Source of the DNA: an uncultured Verrucomicrobiota bacterium
GTDB lineage: Bacteria; Verrucomicrobiota; Kiritimatiellia; RFP12; UBA3636
DNA: 33,346 bases
Assembly: GCA_949285835.1 (NCBI GenBank)
Contig: CASEAR010000033.1
Span: 1 to 33,346, forward strand
Reading direction: 5' to 3'
A program made the position numbers and the translations under genes. The notes beneath the pieces are model-generated. The model was not told the origin of the DNA. It did not search any database and saw only the letters and a program-made list of their open reading frames with translations. Positions 24,658 through 32,305 of the stretch are shown in pieces. Position 1 is the stretch's first letter. The number at the start of each line of letters is the position of its first letter.

Positions 24658-26036
24658 TGTTTTTTCGTTTAGTCATATTGCCTTTGTCGGTATTTATTCC
24701 TGTCTATCTGTCTATAATCGTGTCCAGATTGGCGGACGCGCCCGTTCTCTTTGCGTCGGACGCTCTGCCGGCGGCAATTTACGCCGCAGTGGTGTTGTTT
24801 GTATATGCGGTGCTGAAGCTGTCCGGGTATCGCGGGTCTCTGTCGGTTCCCGGTCTGGCCGTGATGTTCTGCGGTCTCGGCATGATGTTCCAGATGCGGG
24901 TGGGGATGGTGGTGTCCCTCGAGAGGGTGTCTTTTTCTCAATGGGCCTTCCCGCTCGGGGCGTGCGCCATGCTTGCCGCATTTCTGTCCGGACGCGGGGG
25001 ACGGCTCAGAAAACTTGAGCCGCTTTGGTTCCCGATAATGATAGCCTCGGTGGCGATTATTGCGTTTGTGCTCATTGTCGGGCGTCGTTACAGGGGCGCA
25101 GTTTTCCTGCCCGGGAACGTGAACCCTGTAGAGATTGTGAAACCGATGCTAATTGTTTTCATCTCTTCAATGCTGGCCGGCCACAGTTCCCTGCTGCGGA
25201 GGGGTTTTCTGGGGATACCGCTGCCTCCGGTTAACATTGTGCTTACGATAGCGATTCTCTGGGCTGCGCCGATGCTTATGCTTGTACTTCAGGGCGATTT
25301 CGGCATGTTTGCGCTGATGAATGCTACACTGGTGATAATGATTTATGCGGCCGCAGGCCGCCTGCTGTATCTGGCCGCTGGTTTGGCCGCTATTGTTCTG
25401 CTTGCGCGTCTGGCCATACCTATGACGGCGCGTGGCCTGGCACGCTGGAACGCCTGGATTGACCCGTTCAGCGTGGCCACGGGAGCCGGATGGCAGCCTT
25501 TGCAGGGGCTGGTGGGGCTTTATTCCGGCGGGTTCTTTGGAACCGGAGTGGGGGCAGGTTCTCCTACAGTAGTGCCGATAGTAGAGTCGGATTTCATATA
25601 CATTGTACTCGGTGAGGAACTCGGCATTGCAGGATGTTTTTTTGTTATGCTTTTCTACATTCTTTTTACGGCCCAGGGAATGAGAATCGCGTCAAGGACG
25701 CCTGATGTATATGAGTCGACGGTGGCTACCGGCATCACTTCGTGCATAGCTTTGCAGGCTGTGTTCAACATAGGCGGCGTGACAACGGCTATCCCGCTGA
25801 CGGGTATCCCTCTGCCGTTTTTGTCGCACGGCGGGAGTTCTCTGGTGACGACGCTTCTCATGGTGGGAATGTTAATGGCCGTGTCTGACAGTTCCGAAAG
25901 CGGAGCCGGACATTCCGGTAAACGTAAAACTGGTGGCCGTCGCAGGGCCCGCAGGGGGACGCCGGCTCCGAGGCGTCATGTGAAGCCGTATGATGATTCA
26001 GCAGCCGGTTCGTCAGACGGCGAGGCCGCCGTCTGA
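24657..26036 (+). CDS. SEDS family peptidoglycan glycosyltransferase (RodA/FtsW-like)
   Basis: SEDS proteins polymerise glycan strands from lipid II in the inner membrane with a class B PBP partner. The 459-aa protein has about ten membrane helices, NPVEIVKPMLIVFIS, the catalytic-type aspartate in LQGDFGM (D214), ESDFIYIVLGEELGI, and GIPLPFLSHGGSS near the C-terminus, all family hallmarks. The first ATG overlaps the stop of the PBP gene (TAATG), so translation is coupled. A basic tail of about 45 residues (KRKTGGRRRARRGTPAPRR) extends into the cytoplasm and may contact a division or elongation partner. Motifs do not separate RodA from FtsW here. Confidence 0.94.
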   Translation: MFFRLVILPLSVFIPVYLSIIVSRLADAPVLFASDALPAAIYAAVVLFVYAVLKLSGYRGSLSVPGLAVMFCGLGMMFQMRVGMVVSLERVSFSQWAFPLGACAMLAAFLSGRGGRLRKLEPLWFPIMIASVAIIAFVLIVGRRYRGAVFLPGNVNPVEIVKPMLIVFISSMLAGHSSLLRRGFLGIPLPPVNIVLTIAILWAAPMLMLVLQGDFGMFALMNATLVIMIYAAAGRLLYLAAGLAAIVLLARLAIPMTARGLARWNAWIDPFSVATGAGWQPLQGLVGLYSGGFFGTGVGAGSPTVVPIVESDFIYIVLGEELGIAGCFFVMLFYILFTAQGMRIASRTPDVYESTVATGITSCIALQAVFNIGGVTTAIPLTGIPLPFLSHGGSSLVTTLLMVGMLMAVSDSSESGAGHSGKRKTGGRRRARRGTPAPRRHVKPYDDSAAGSSDGEAAV

Positions 26037-26339
26037 ACGCCGCACTCCTTCGCGCATCAAGTGCCCTGCATCATGTTGGTGTTTGCCTCGCAGTTGGCCT
26101 TATGCTTTGGTCTGCTCGTGCGCGCACATGTGCCCTGCATTATATCAGGGCGGATTCTGCGCAGGTTTTCTCGTGCACAAAATGGCGCGGACCGGTGCGA
26201 ATCAGAATTTGCGCACTGGTGCGGCCGCCGGTGCACACTTACATGGCAGCTGGACCTGAGTTACGGGTAAAACAAACGCAAAACACGATCTAGAACACGA
26301 CCGCTAACCGCATACACTGAAGCAACTTGATGCCTTAGC

Positions 26340-26360
26340 AAAAGAAAAGCGGCGCACCGC
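26340..26360 (-). terminator. Intrinsic terminator of tRNA-Cys
   Basis: On the minus strand, GCGG-TGCG-CCGC is followed by TTTTCTTTT. The hairpin begins about 33 bases past the tRNA 3' end, on the right strand and at the right distance. The stem is only 4 bp, but the T tract is good. Confidence 0.6.
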
Positions 26361-26392
26361 AAAAAAAGACAGGGAAGCTCCGCCGTACAGAA

Positions 26393-26466
26393 TGGAGGCG
26401 TGAAGCGGAGTCGAACCGCTCTAAGAGGTTTTGCAGACCTCTGCCTAGCCGATCGGCCATCACGCC
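26393..26466 (-). tRNA. tRNA-Cys (anticodon GCA) with encoded CCA
   Basis: Read on the minus strand, a full cloverleaf is seen. The acceptor stem is GGCGTGA/TCACGCC, the anticodon stem GAGGT/ACCTC has loop CTGCAAA with anticodon GCA (complement at 26432-26434), and the T arm has the GTTCGACTC loop pattern. The discriminator base is U, as required by cysteinyl-tRNA synthetase, and the 3' CCA is encoded (26393-26395). The 74-base length is normal. Confidence 0.96.
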
Positions 26467-26484
26467 TTGATTTCCAGCAAAGGT

Positions 26485-26509
26485 ATCATATTTGCCCGAA
26501 CACAGTCAA
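26485..26509 (-). promoter_or_regulatory. Possible tRNA-Cys promoter
   Basis: On the minus strand a TATGAT box (26485-26490) lies 18 bases before the tRNA 5' end. TTGACT (26504-26509) is upstream but only 13 bases away, too close for an ideal sigma70 pair. The -10 is the more credible element. Confidence 0.3.
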
Positions 26510-26650
26510 CCGAAATTTTCAGGTATATGAAAAATGTTTGCGGCATTACGGAAGCCTTCTCCCGCCGGAATGCATTTTGTGCCATTCCGTGTCTTTACTT
26601 TTTCCCTCGTGTATATCATACTGGGGGCGTTTACGATCAGGGGGAGGCTC

Positions 26651-28081
26651 ATGTGTCTTAGGATTGCTGTTTTTGGTGATATTAAAGCTCCGCGCGGCGG
26701 GTTCGGCGGTGCAAGCGCAGATATTGCCGGCATTCTGTTTCGCCGGGCAGTGGAGTTCTTGAAAATCAGGGGAAACACAGATCTTGTGCTTCTTGCAGGC
26801 AACTTGTCAGGAGCGCCTTCTGATACGGAGTTTTTGCGCGCTGTTCGCAAAGTGGCGGACAATGCGCCATGCCCAGTCGCGGCAATTCCGGGGAAAAGCG
26901 ATCCGGCTCCGGAAGTCTTCTTTGAAGAGTTCGGAAAGACGGAATACATTGACATAAAGGGGTACAGGATAGTGCCGTTCTGTGCGGCGGACAATTGCGG
27001 GGGCGAGTACGTCTCACATGAAGACTCTTTAAGGCTGGAGCACATCTGCCGCAGTTTCCACGGGCCTAAAATAATTTGTACGTGCGGCGGCGTTTCCTGG
27101 GATACGGCGTTTGGAATGAAACTATTCGGTGAGTCTTCCGCCGGGAGTCCCAGAAATATCTTGGGGGAATTGAACATAAAGGCGGTGATCCGCGGGCATG
27201 CTTCTCCGGAATGCCGTCCTGCACGGGAAGGGTTTCCGGAAGTCGTATATTCGCCGGTTTTCTGCGAGTCTCCGTTTAGTTTCAAAATTGTGGAATTTGA
27301 CGGCCGCGGAGGCTGTTCTGATGAAACAGTGTCTCTTAAACTTCCTGACGGCGTCGAGTGGATCGACCATCATACGCATTCTCCGTTTGCATTCTGCAAT
27401 GAAAATGTCGATCCTTCTGTGGAACAGCGACTTATGGACGCCCTGAATATTCGTGCCGCCTGCGTTACGGAGCATTCGAGCCACCTATGTTTTCAAAGGA
27501 GTGAATACAGCTTGCAGAAGTGGTTCTTCGATATTCCGTTCAAACCTTCTTCTCAAAACCGTTCCGCGGAATATCTGCATTATTTTGACGGATTGGACAA
27601 AAGCCGTTTCCTCTGCGGAACGGAGCTTGATGTGAATGTTCGCGGGGACATGGTTCTGTGTCCGGAACTGGAGTCCGGCGCACGGTTCCGAATAGGAGCA
27701 ATTCACGCCCTCAGCGACCCGCAAAGCGAACATGCTCCGGAGGAATTCCTTTTTTTGGCCGAATCTCTTCTGAAAAGGGGCGGAGTTAAAGTGCTGGCCC
27801 ATCCTTACCGTGTTTTTGCATGGAACGGAGTGAAACAGAATCCTTCACATACTTACCTTCCGCTGGTTAATCTGCTCAGGAAGTATAATGCCGCCGCGGA
27901 GGTAAATTTCCACCACAATCGCCCCGATCCCGTCTTCACGCGAATGTGCATAGACGCCGGGGTGAAAATCTCGTTCGGGAGCGACACGCACAATTTGTAC
28001 GAAATCGGATTTTTTAATCCTCATATAGAGTTTATCCGCTCGATAGGCTGCGATGGGGATCTCAATGATATCCTTTTGTAA
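26651..28081 (+). CDS. Degenerate metallophosphoesterase domain fused to a PHP phosphoesterase domain
   Basis: The 476-aa cytoplasmic protein has two parts. Residues 1-215 look like a calcineurin-type metallophosphoesterase fold (LRIAVFGDI, DLVLLAGNLSG, AAIPGKSD, VIRGHAS), but the metal ligands are lost: GDxH is GDIK, GDxxD is AGNLSG, GNHD is GKSD and GHxH is GHAS. Residues 236-476 form a PHP domain with its ligand set apparently complete: H241/H243 (HTHS), E274-H275, E325, H352, H384, and D445/H447 (GSDTHNL). PHP domains hydrolyse phosphoesters with two or three metals. ATG at 26651 has GGGGGAGG upstream at good spacing, and the Rossmann-like first strand starts there. An upstream in-frame ATG at 26534 would add 39 residues. 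The substrate is unknown and the gene stands alone. Confidence 0.8.
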   Translation: MCLRIAVFGDIKAPRGGFGGASADIAGILFRRAVEFLKIRGNTDLVLLAGNLSGAPSDTEFLRAVRKVADNAPCPVAAIPGKSDPAPEVFFEEFGKTEYIDIKGYRIVPFCAADNCGGEYVSHEDSLRLEHICRSFHGPKIICTCGGVSWDTAFGMKLFGESSAGSPRNILGELNIKAVIRGHASPECRPAREGFPEVVYSPVFCESPFSFKIVEFDGRGGCSDETVSLKLPDGVEWIDHHTHSPFAFCNENVDPSVEQRLMDALNIRAACVTEHSSHLCFQRSEYSLQKWFFDIPFKPSSQNRSAEYLHYFDGLDKSRFLCGTELDVNVRGDMVLCPELESGARFRIGAIHALSDPQSEHAPEEFLFLAESLLKRGGVKVLAHPYRVFAWNGVKQNPSHTYLPLVNLLRKYNAAAEVNFHHNRPDPVFTRMCIDAGVKISFGSDTHNLYEIGFFNPHIEFIRSIGCDGDLNDILL

Positions 28082-28834
28082 GTCAAATAAACGGTTTCCG
28101 TACGTCAATAATTTCCTGACGTATGGGCGGCCGCCCATAACGTCCTTGGGCTGAGCGCGCAAGCCGCTCCTGAGTTGTCCGGCATATGGCTTCTCCGGGG
28201 TTCCCGCAGGTCTTCCGGCGTAATGGCGGGAGTTTTTCGGTACTGCGTCATCTGGAAGGTGCTTTTGTGCGAAACCGAACGCAGAAATGCGGCGCCCGTC
28301 CAAATCGGGGCGTCTCTTCCCGCAGCGGTTCTCTTTGGGGGGTAGTTCAATATTCGGCGCTGAGGGCTGCTTCACACTCCGTAAATGCAATCCAGAGAGT
28401 GGAGGCATTCCGCAGCGGTACGCCGTGAAAAGATCCGCTTAAACGGGATGTCTACACGGGTTTAACGGAGCCGAAAACAAGACACGGTACGTTGCGTAGT
28501 CTGGCTCGGTGGAAGGCGGCAGCGCCGCGGCTGTCTGCATGGCGCAGCTGTGCTTCAAACGGATGCGCCGTTTGTCCGCGGTTCGTTTTTCGCCGCAGTT
28601 CTGCAAGATTGTCTTTGTGTCCGGCGTTTCCCGTTGTTTCCGAATCGCAGCGTATCGCAACACGTTATGTCGAAGCGTGGTCCTTGTATGACTTCGGCGC
28701 TGATGAACTGCTGGCGGGTATCTGCCGACGCGTGCCGCACTTATTGGTGTTCTGCGGACGGATTCCTGAAACCGGGAGCTCCCGAAGCCGACGTACCCAG
28801 CGCGCAGCGATGCCGTTAACGCGGCGGTTAAGCC
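28082..28834. other. Gene-poor convergent gap
   Basis: These 753 bases lie between two genes that point toward each other. The frames present give low-complexity Arg/Ser/Ala-rich translations and have no convincing start signals, so no gene is supported. Strong inverted repeats lie just after the PHP gene (28101-28139). No T-run terminator was found for the manA-like gene. Confidence 0.5.
28101..28139. repeat. Two adjacent inverted repeats
   Basis: TACGTCA (28101-28107) pairs with TGACGTA (28117-28123) across a 9-base loop. Directly after it, TATGGGCGGCCGCCCATA (28122-28139) is a perfect 18-base palindrome, and flanking GACG/CGTC extends it with one bulge. Both lie 20-60 bases past the PHP stop codon. 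They could end or stabilise the transcript, but no T run follows. Confidence 0.75.
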
Positions 28835-29884
28835 TCACTGGATCATGTATACAGTAAGTCCCTCGGAAGAAGAGGAAGAAAACTTCAGACTGCGCACAGG
28901 GTTTGGAATCAGGAAACAATCGCCGTGCCTTATATCGAATCGTGATTCTGCCGTGACGCTGCCGCCTCCGTGGGTAACAACCGCCAGCTGCCATTTTGAT
29001 GGCACGGCGTAGTTAAATTCTTCTCCGGGCCGCAACTTTATTGCGGAGACGCGGAAACAGTCTGTACGGTTCGAGTCCACCAATACTTCGACCGGTCCAT
29101 TTTTGGAGACCGGGCGGATCATCAGTTCCCGGAGCACTTCTTCTTTTTCCCGACCCCGGTATTCGAAGCATTCAAGGCCCTGATCAGGCGTAAGATTCTG
29201 CCACATGTCGTAGTCGCTAAGCGTGACATCGCCGATTTTCTTTTCCGGCTGTACGACAAGATCTGTAGGTTCCTGGACTTCCAGCATCAGTATGCCGGGG
29301 CCTATCGCATGAGGGATGCGTCCGGGAATAAAAAAATTATCTCCGGGTTTAACTTCAATCTTGTGCATCATTGACATTACAGACGGGATGTCCTGCTCCA
29401 AGACCGCCTTCTTGAATGCTTCCCGGTTTATGCCGGGCTTGAACCCCAGCATCACGTAAGGTTTTTGACCCCCGATCTCACGAGTGTCCAGAATAAACCA
29501 GCTTTCAGTTTTACCGTAATCGCTCCGGCAGTATTTCTTTGCGAACTCACGATCCGGATGGCACTGAAACGGCAGGCGAATCGCGGAGTCGAGAAATTTG
29601 CACAGCACGTTTATTCCACGATTCTTTTCACCGAGGATAATATCACCGTCTTTGAGAAGCAGGTCGGAGAGCAATTCTCCGGAGGTGAGCGTTGAAATTC
29701 CCTCGTTTTCAGATCCGCCGCGATCCTTGTTGTTGGCCTTTGTAGAGGATCCAAGCCAGTTTTCCGGGAAGAGTCCGTCTGTTTCGTGTTCTTCGAACAT
29801 CATTTTATCCAGCAGTTTCCCGCCGAGATAGCACCGCCAGACGCGATTGGGTCTGAAAAACAGAGGATTTGTATATTTTTTCAT
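28835..29884 (-). CDS. Class I mannose-6-phosphate isomerase-like protein
   Basis: ManA interconverts mannose-6-phosphate and fructose-6-phosphate in the cytoplasm with a zinc ion. The 349-aa protein has a type I cupin layout with the zinc ligands in place: Q107 and H109 in LPFQCHPD, E127 in GKTESWF, and H192 in IPHAIGPG. KPYVMLGFKPG and a C-terminal cupin ending GDCFLIPNP complete the pattern. The length fits the short bacterial form. The ATG at 29884 has only a purine-rich AAAAAGAA upstream, a weak ribosome binding site. It is leftward and lies some 460 bases after the ThuA-like gene, so it likely has its own promoter. Related isomerases act on other sugars, so the exact substrate is open. 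Confidence 0.85.
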   Translation of the reverse strand: MKKYTNPLFFRPNRVWRCYLGGKLLDKMMFEEHETDGLFPENWLGSSTKANNKDRGGSENEGISTLTSGELLSDLLLKDGDIILGEKNRGINVLCKFLDSAIRLPFQCHPDREFAKKYCRSDYGKTESWFILDTREIGGQKPYVMLGFKPGINREAFKKAVLEQDIPSVMSMMHKIEVKPGDNFFIPGRIPHAIGPGILMLEVQEPTDLVVQPEKKIGDVTLSDYDMWQNLTPDQGLECFEYRGREKEEVLRELMIRPVSKNGPVEVLVDSNRTDCFRVSAIKLRPGEEFNYAVPSKWQLAVVTHGGGSVTAESRFDIRHGDCFLIPNPVRSLKFSSSSSEGLTVYMIQ

Positions 29885-30343
29885 TTCTTTTTGTGGACGA
29901 TGTCTGAGACTGGGGCCGTAACGGCCTGCGGCATCAAAGGGTTGCGTAAGTTCCTGTTTCTGACTGCCGTCTCAGCGCCGGCAGTATGCATTGCGCCGTT
30001 TGTCAAAGAAACGCCGCGTGCCGGAAGAACGGCACGGCGGATGCAGGCGCGGCTCTGTCCGCATAGTGTTCATGCTCCTTCGGCAAAGCATGGATGCGAG
30101 ACTTTCCCGACGCTGCGGATTTGTGATTCAAAAGCGGCGCCGGGAGTCTGCGCATGCCTGTACGCATGAGAACGCTCTCCGCAGCTTCACAAAACGTACG
30201 AAACCATTCAATACCATCCTGCGCCGCAAGCTAGAACGGCGCCGCAATGTGCCATGCGGCGCCGTTCGAACAATACACACTTTCCTGCGAGTCCCGGCGC
30301 AGGCTGGCCAACCCAACCCGCGCCGAGGGCGCCGGATGGCGCC
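29885..30343. other. Intergenic region between the ThuA-like and manA-like genes
   Basis: These 459 bases have no supported gene. They contain the long hairpin at 30234-30267 near the ThuA end. Two small hairpins lie nearer manA: GGCCG-TAA-CGGCC at 29914-29926, and CTGCCG/CGGCAG near 29960-29985. The two small ones would lie in the manA leader. No clear promoter box was found. Confidence 0.45.
30234..30267. repeat. Long perfect hairpin (13-bp stem)
   Basis: GAACGGCGCCGCA (30234-30246) pairs perfectly with TGCGGCGCCGTTC (30255-30267) across the 8-base loop ATGTGCCA. It lies 77-110 bases downstream of the ThuA-like stop on the leftward transcript. No T run follows on either strand, so it may be a stabilising or Rho-linked structure, or a repeat-element copy, not a classical terminator. 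Confidence 0.8.
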
Positions 30344-31102
30344 TTACATTGCTGGATTGGGTGTGTATATCTTCTCAACAGGCTTTACGCACGGGCACGG
30401 GCGTCTTTCACTGTTGACAGCCGCCGGCGGCGTCGCCCACCTGATCGCGTTCAGAATAACTTTTTGAACGTTCTCGTCGTGATATATCGGGAATGTTTCG
30501 TGTCCGGGGCTGAAGTAGAATATTTTGCCCAGATCCCGATGGAAGGCCACGCCGCTGCGAAAGACGTTTCCGCCTTCGTACCATGACATGAATACGACCT
30601 TGCCGTCATCGGGGATATCGAACGGCTCGCCGTACATTTCGGTGTGGGGTACGACAAACGACTCCGGGAGTCCCTGTGCGATCGGATGACCAGGCGCCAC
30701 CGTCCAGACGCGTTCCTTCTCGCCGACTTCGCGCCAGCAAAGGCCGCAGCTGGTTCCCATCATGGCTCCGAAGATTTTGGAGCAATGGCCGGAGTGCAGA
30801 ACAATCAGGCCCATCCCGCCGAGGATGCGGAAGCGGAGTTTCTGGACGAGGGCGTCCGGCACTTCGTGGTGCGCTACATGTCCCCACCAGAGGAGTACGT
30901 CGGTGGAGTTTATGACGTCGTCCGGAAGGCCGCACTCCGGCTCGTCAAGAGACGCAGTACGGAAGTTTATGTCCGGTGCTTTTGCGGAAAGCGCTTCTTT
31001 CAAATACGCGTGTATTCCGTTAGGATAGTGCTTTCTGCAGGCCTCTCCGCACTTGTCCTGCTGCCGCTCGTGGCGGAACTCATTCCATATGGTAACGTTC
31101 AT
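30344..31102 (-). CDS. ThuA-like protein (glutamine-amidotransferase-like fold)
   Basis: ThuA-family proteins adopt a class I glutamine-amidotransferase-like fold and are linked to trehalose and other disaccharide use; in some cases they act on keto-sugars. This protein of about 252 aa starts MNVTIWNEFRHE and has VLLWWGHVAHHEV, LHSGHCSKIFGAMMGTSC, WREVGEKERVW, GHPIAQG, EMYGEPF, SWYEGGNVFRSG and FSPGHETFP, a close run of family motifs. The second of two close ATGs (31102) is preferred because AAAGGA is 5 bases upstream of it; ATG at 31108 would add MK. It follows the Gfo/Idh/MocA oxidoreductase by 34 bases in the same direction. That pairing is common in PVC and Bacteroidetes sugar operons. 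Confidence 0.9.
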   Translation of the reverse strand: MNVTIWNEFRHERQQDKCGEACRKHYPNGIHAYLKEALSAKAPDINFRTASLDEPECGLPDDVINSTDVLLWWGHVAHHEVPDALVQKLRFRILGGMGLIVLHSGHCSKIFGAMMGTSCGLCWREVGEKERVWTVAPGHPIAQGLPESFVVPHTEMYGEPFDIPDDGKVVFMSWYEGGNVFRSGVAFHRDLGKIFYFSPGHETFPIYHDENVQKVILNAIRWATPPAAVNSERRPCPCVKPVEKIYTPNPAM

Positions 31103-31136
31103 TTTCATCCTTTCGTTTCATTTCAAGGTTGTGAAG

Positions 31137-32204
31137 TCAGAGTACGATCTCGTGACCTGTCTCCGCGGATTTGTACACCGCGGAAAGAATTTTTATCATG
31201 TCAATCCCCTGACTTGGCACGAAGCACGGCTGTGTTTTCCCGTCGATGACGTCTATAAAGTGGCGAAGGTTGCGGACATGACCGTCTTCGGTCAAATTCC
31301 CTCCCAGAGTCGTTTGAGTGAGCACTCCGCAGTCTTCCGAATAGATGTTGAGCTTGTTTCCGTCTCTCCATTCGATGCCGGATTTGGTACCACGGAGCTC
31401 CACGAATCTGGATTCACCCTGGACATTCGAAGCCCAGCTGAACTCGATTTGCAGCACTGCGCCGTTGTCGAAGCGCAGCATGCCCATGGCGAGATCTTCT
31501 ACATCGAACGTGCCTCCGGATTTGGAATCCCCGAATTTGCTGTTCACGGAGTCCGAGGAGCCGTCGTTGTCGGCAAACTTCCGGAATACGGCTCCGGAAA
31601 CGGCGACTGGCCGCGGATTGCCCATCAGCCATATTGCGAGGTCAATCATATGTACGCCGAGATCAATAAGCGGCCCGCCTCCCGATTGCGCCTTTGTGGT
31701 GAACCAGCCGCCTTTCCCCGGTATGCCGCGCCTTCTCTGCCATCCGCATCTTCCGGAATAAATTTCTCCCATCCTTCCGGACATAACGTAATCTTTGGCA
31801 TATTTCGAGATGTCGGCGAAACGATTGTTTCTCATTACCATGAGCAGCTTCCCGGCCTTCTGCGCCGCCTCGTTCATGGCGATCGCTTTCTCCGGACTGA
31901 TGGCGTCAGGCTTTTCGCAGAAAACATGCTTGCCGTGTGCGAATGCCGCAATTGCGACCTCGGAGTGCAGGTAATTTGGCGTGCAGATATCCACAAAGTC
32001 GATGTCTTCACGGTTCAGTACGTCCATGTAGTCGGTGACCGCTTCGGCATCGGGAAAAAAATCGGCTTTATACTGATCCGCCCGTTCCGGGATTATGTCG
32101 CATACTGCGGCGACCTTTACGCGTTTGTCGTTTTTGTAAAAATGTGAATGCGCCCAGCGGGCAATTCCGCCGCATCCGATTATTCCCGCTTTATAAGTTT
32201 TCAT
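31137..32204 (-). CDS. Gfo/Idh/MocA family NAD(P)-dependent oxidoreductase
   Basis: These enzymes oxidise or reduce sugars and their derivatives in the cytoplasm. The 355-aa protein has an N-terminal Rossmann fold with AGIIGCGGIARWAHSHFY (G10-x-G12-x-x-A15), the VDICTPNYLHSEVA strand, the catalytic-region EKP (E97-K98-P99), and the family motif GGGPLIDLGVHMIDLAIWLMG near residue 180. The C-terminal alpha/beta domain is complete. ATG at 32204 has AAGGAG 5-6 bases upstream and begins the Rossmann strand; an in-frame ATG 24 codons earlier lies over the promoter region. It is the first gene of a leftward operon with the ThuA-like gene. The substrate cannot be told. Confidence 0.93.
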   Translation of the reverse strand: MKTYKAGIIGCGGIARWAHSHFYKNDKRVKVAAVCDIIPERADQYKADFFPDAEAVTDYMDVLNREDIDFVDICTPNYLHSEVAIAAFAHGKHVFCEKPDAISPEKAIAMNEAAQKAGKLLMVMRNNRFADISKYAKDYVMSGRMGEIYSGRCGWQRRRGIPGKGGWFTTKAQSGGGPLIDLGVHMIDLAIWLMGNPRPVAVSGAVFRKFADNDGSSDSVNSKFGDSKSGGTFDVEDLAMGMLRFDNGAVLQIEFSWASNVQGESRFVELRGTKSGIEWRDGNKLNIYSEDCGVLTQTTLGGNLTEDGHVRNLRHFIDVIDGKTQPCFVPSQGIDMIKILSAVYKSAETGHEIVL

Positions 32205-32269
32205 GTATCTCCTTGTAGTCTGGTAATCCGCGCGGCAGCGAGGACCCTCGCCGGTGCGCGACGAAACAC

Positions 32270-32288
32270 CTTGCAATTATATCGCAAG
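32270..32288 (-). promoter_or_regulatory. Operator-like inverted repeat over the -10 box
   Basis: CTTGC (32270-32274) and GCAAG (32284-32288) form an inverted repeat with a 9-base centre that covers the -10 box of the oxidoreductase/ThuA promoter. The arms are short, but the placement is what a repressor site would have. No regulator gene is adjacent. Confidence 0.4.
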
Positions 32289-32305
32289 CGCAAAATGCCT
32301 TTCAA
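32276..32305 (-). promoter_or_regulatory. Sigma70-type promoter of the oxidoreductase-ThuA operon
   Basis: On the minus strand TTGAAA (32300-32305) is followed after 18 bases by a perfect TATAAT (32276-32281). Transcription would start near 32269, about 65 bases before the oxidoreductase ATG. Confidence 0.7.

Larger units (their letters stand above)
26037..26650. other. Intergenic region containing tRNA-Cys
   Basis: This 614-base gap between the SEDS gene and the PHP-domain gene holds only a leftward tRNA-Cys with its terminator. GTGCCCTGCAT occurs twice (near 26060 and 26130) as a short direct repeat. The 26467-26650 part must carry the promoters of the tRNA (leftward) and the PHP gene (rightward). 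For the PHP gene no clear box pair is seen, though GTGTATATCATACT near 26608 is AT-rich. Confidence 0.5.
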
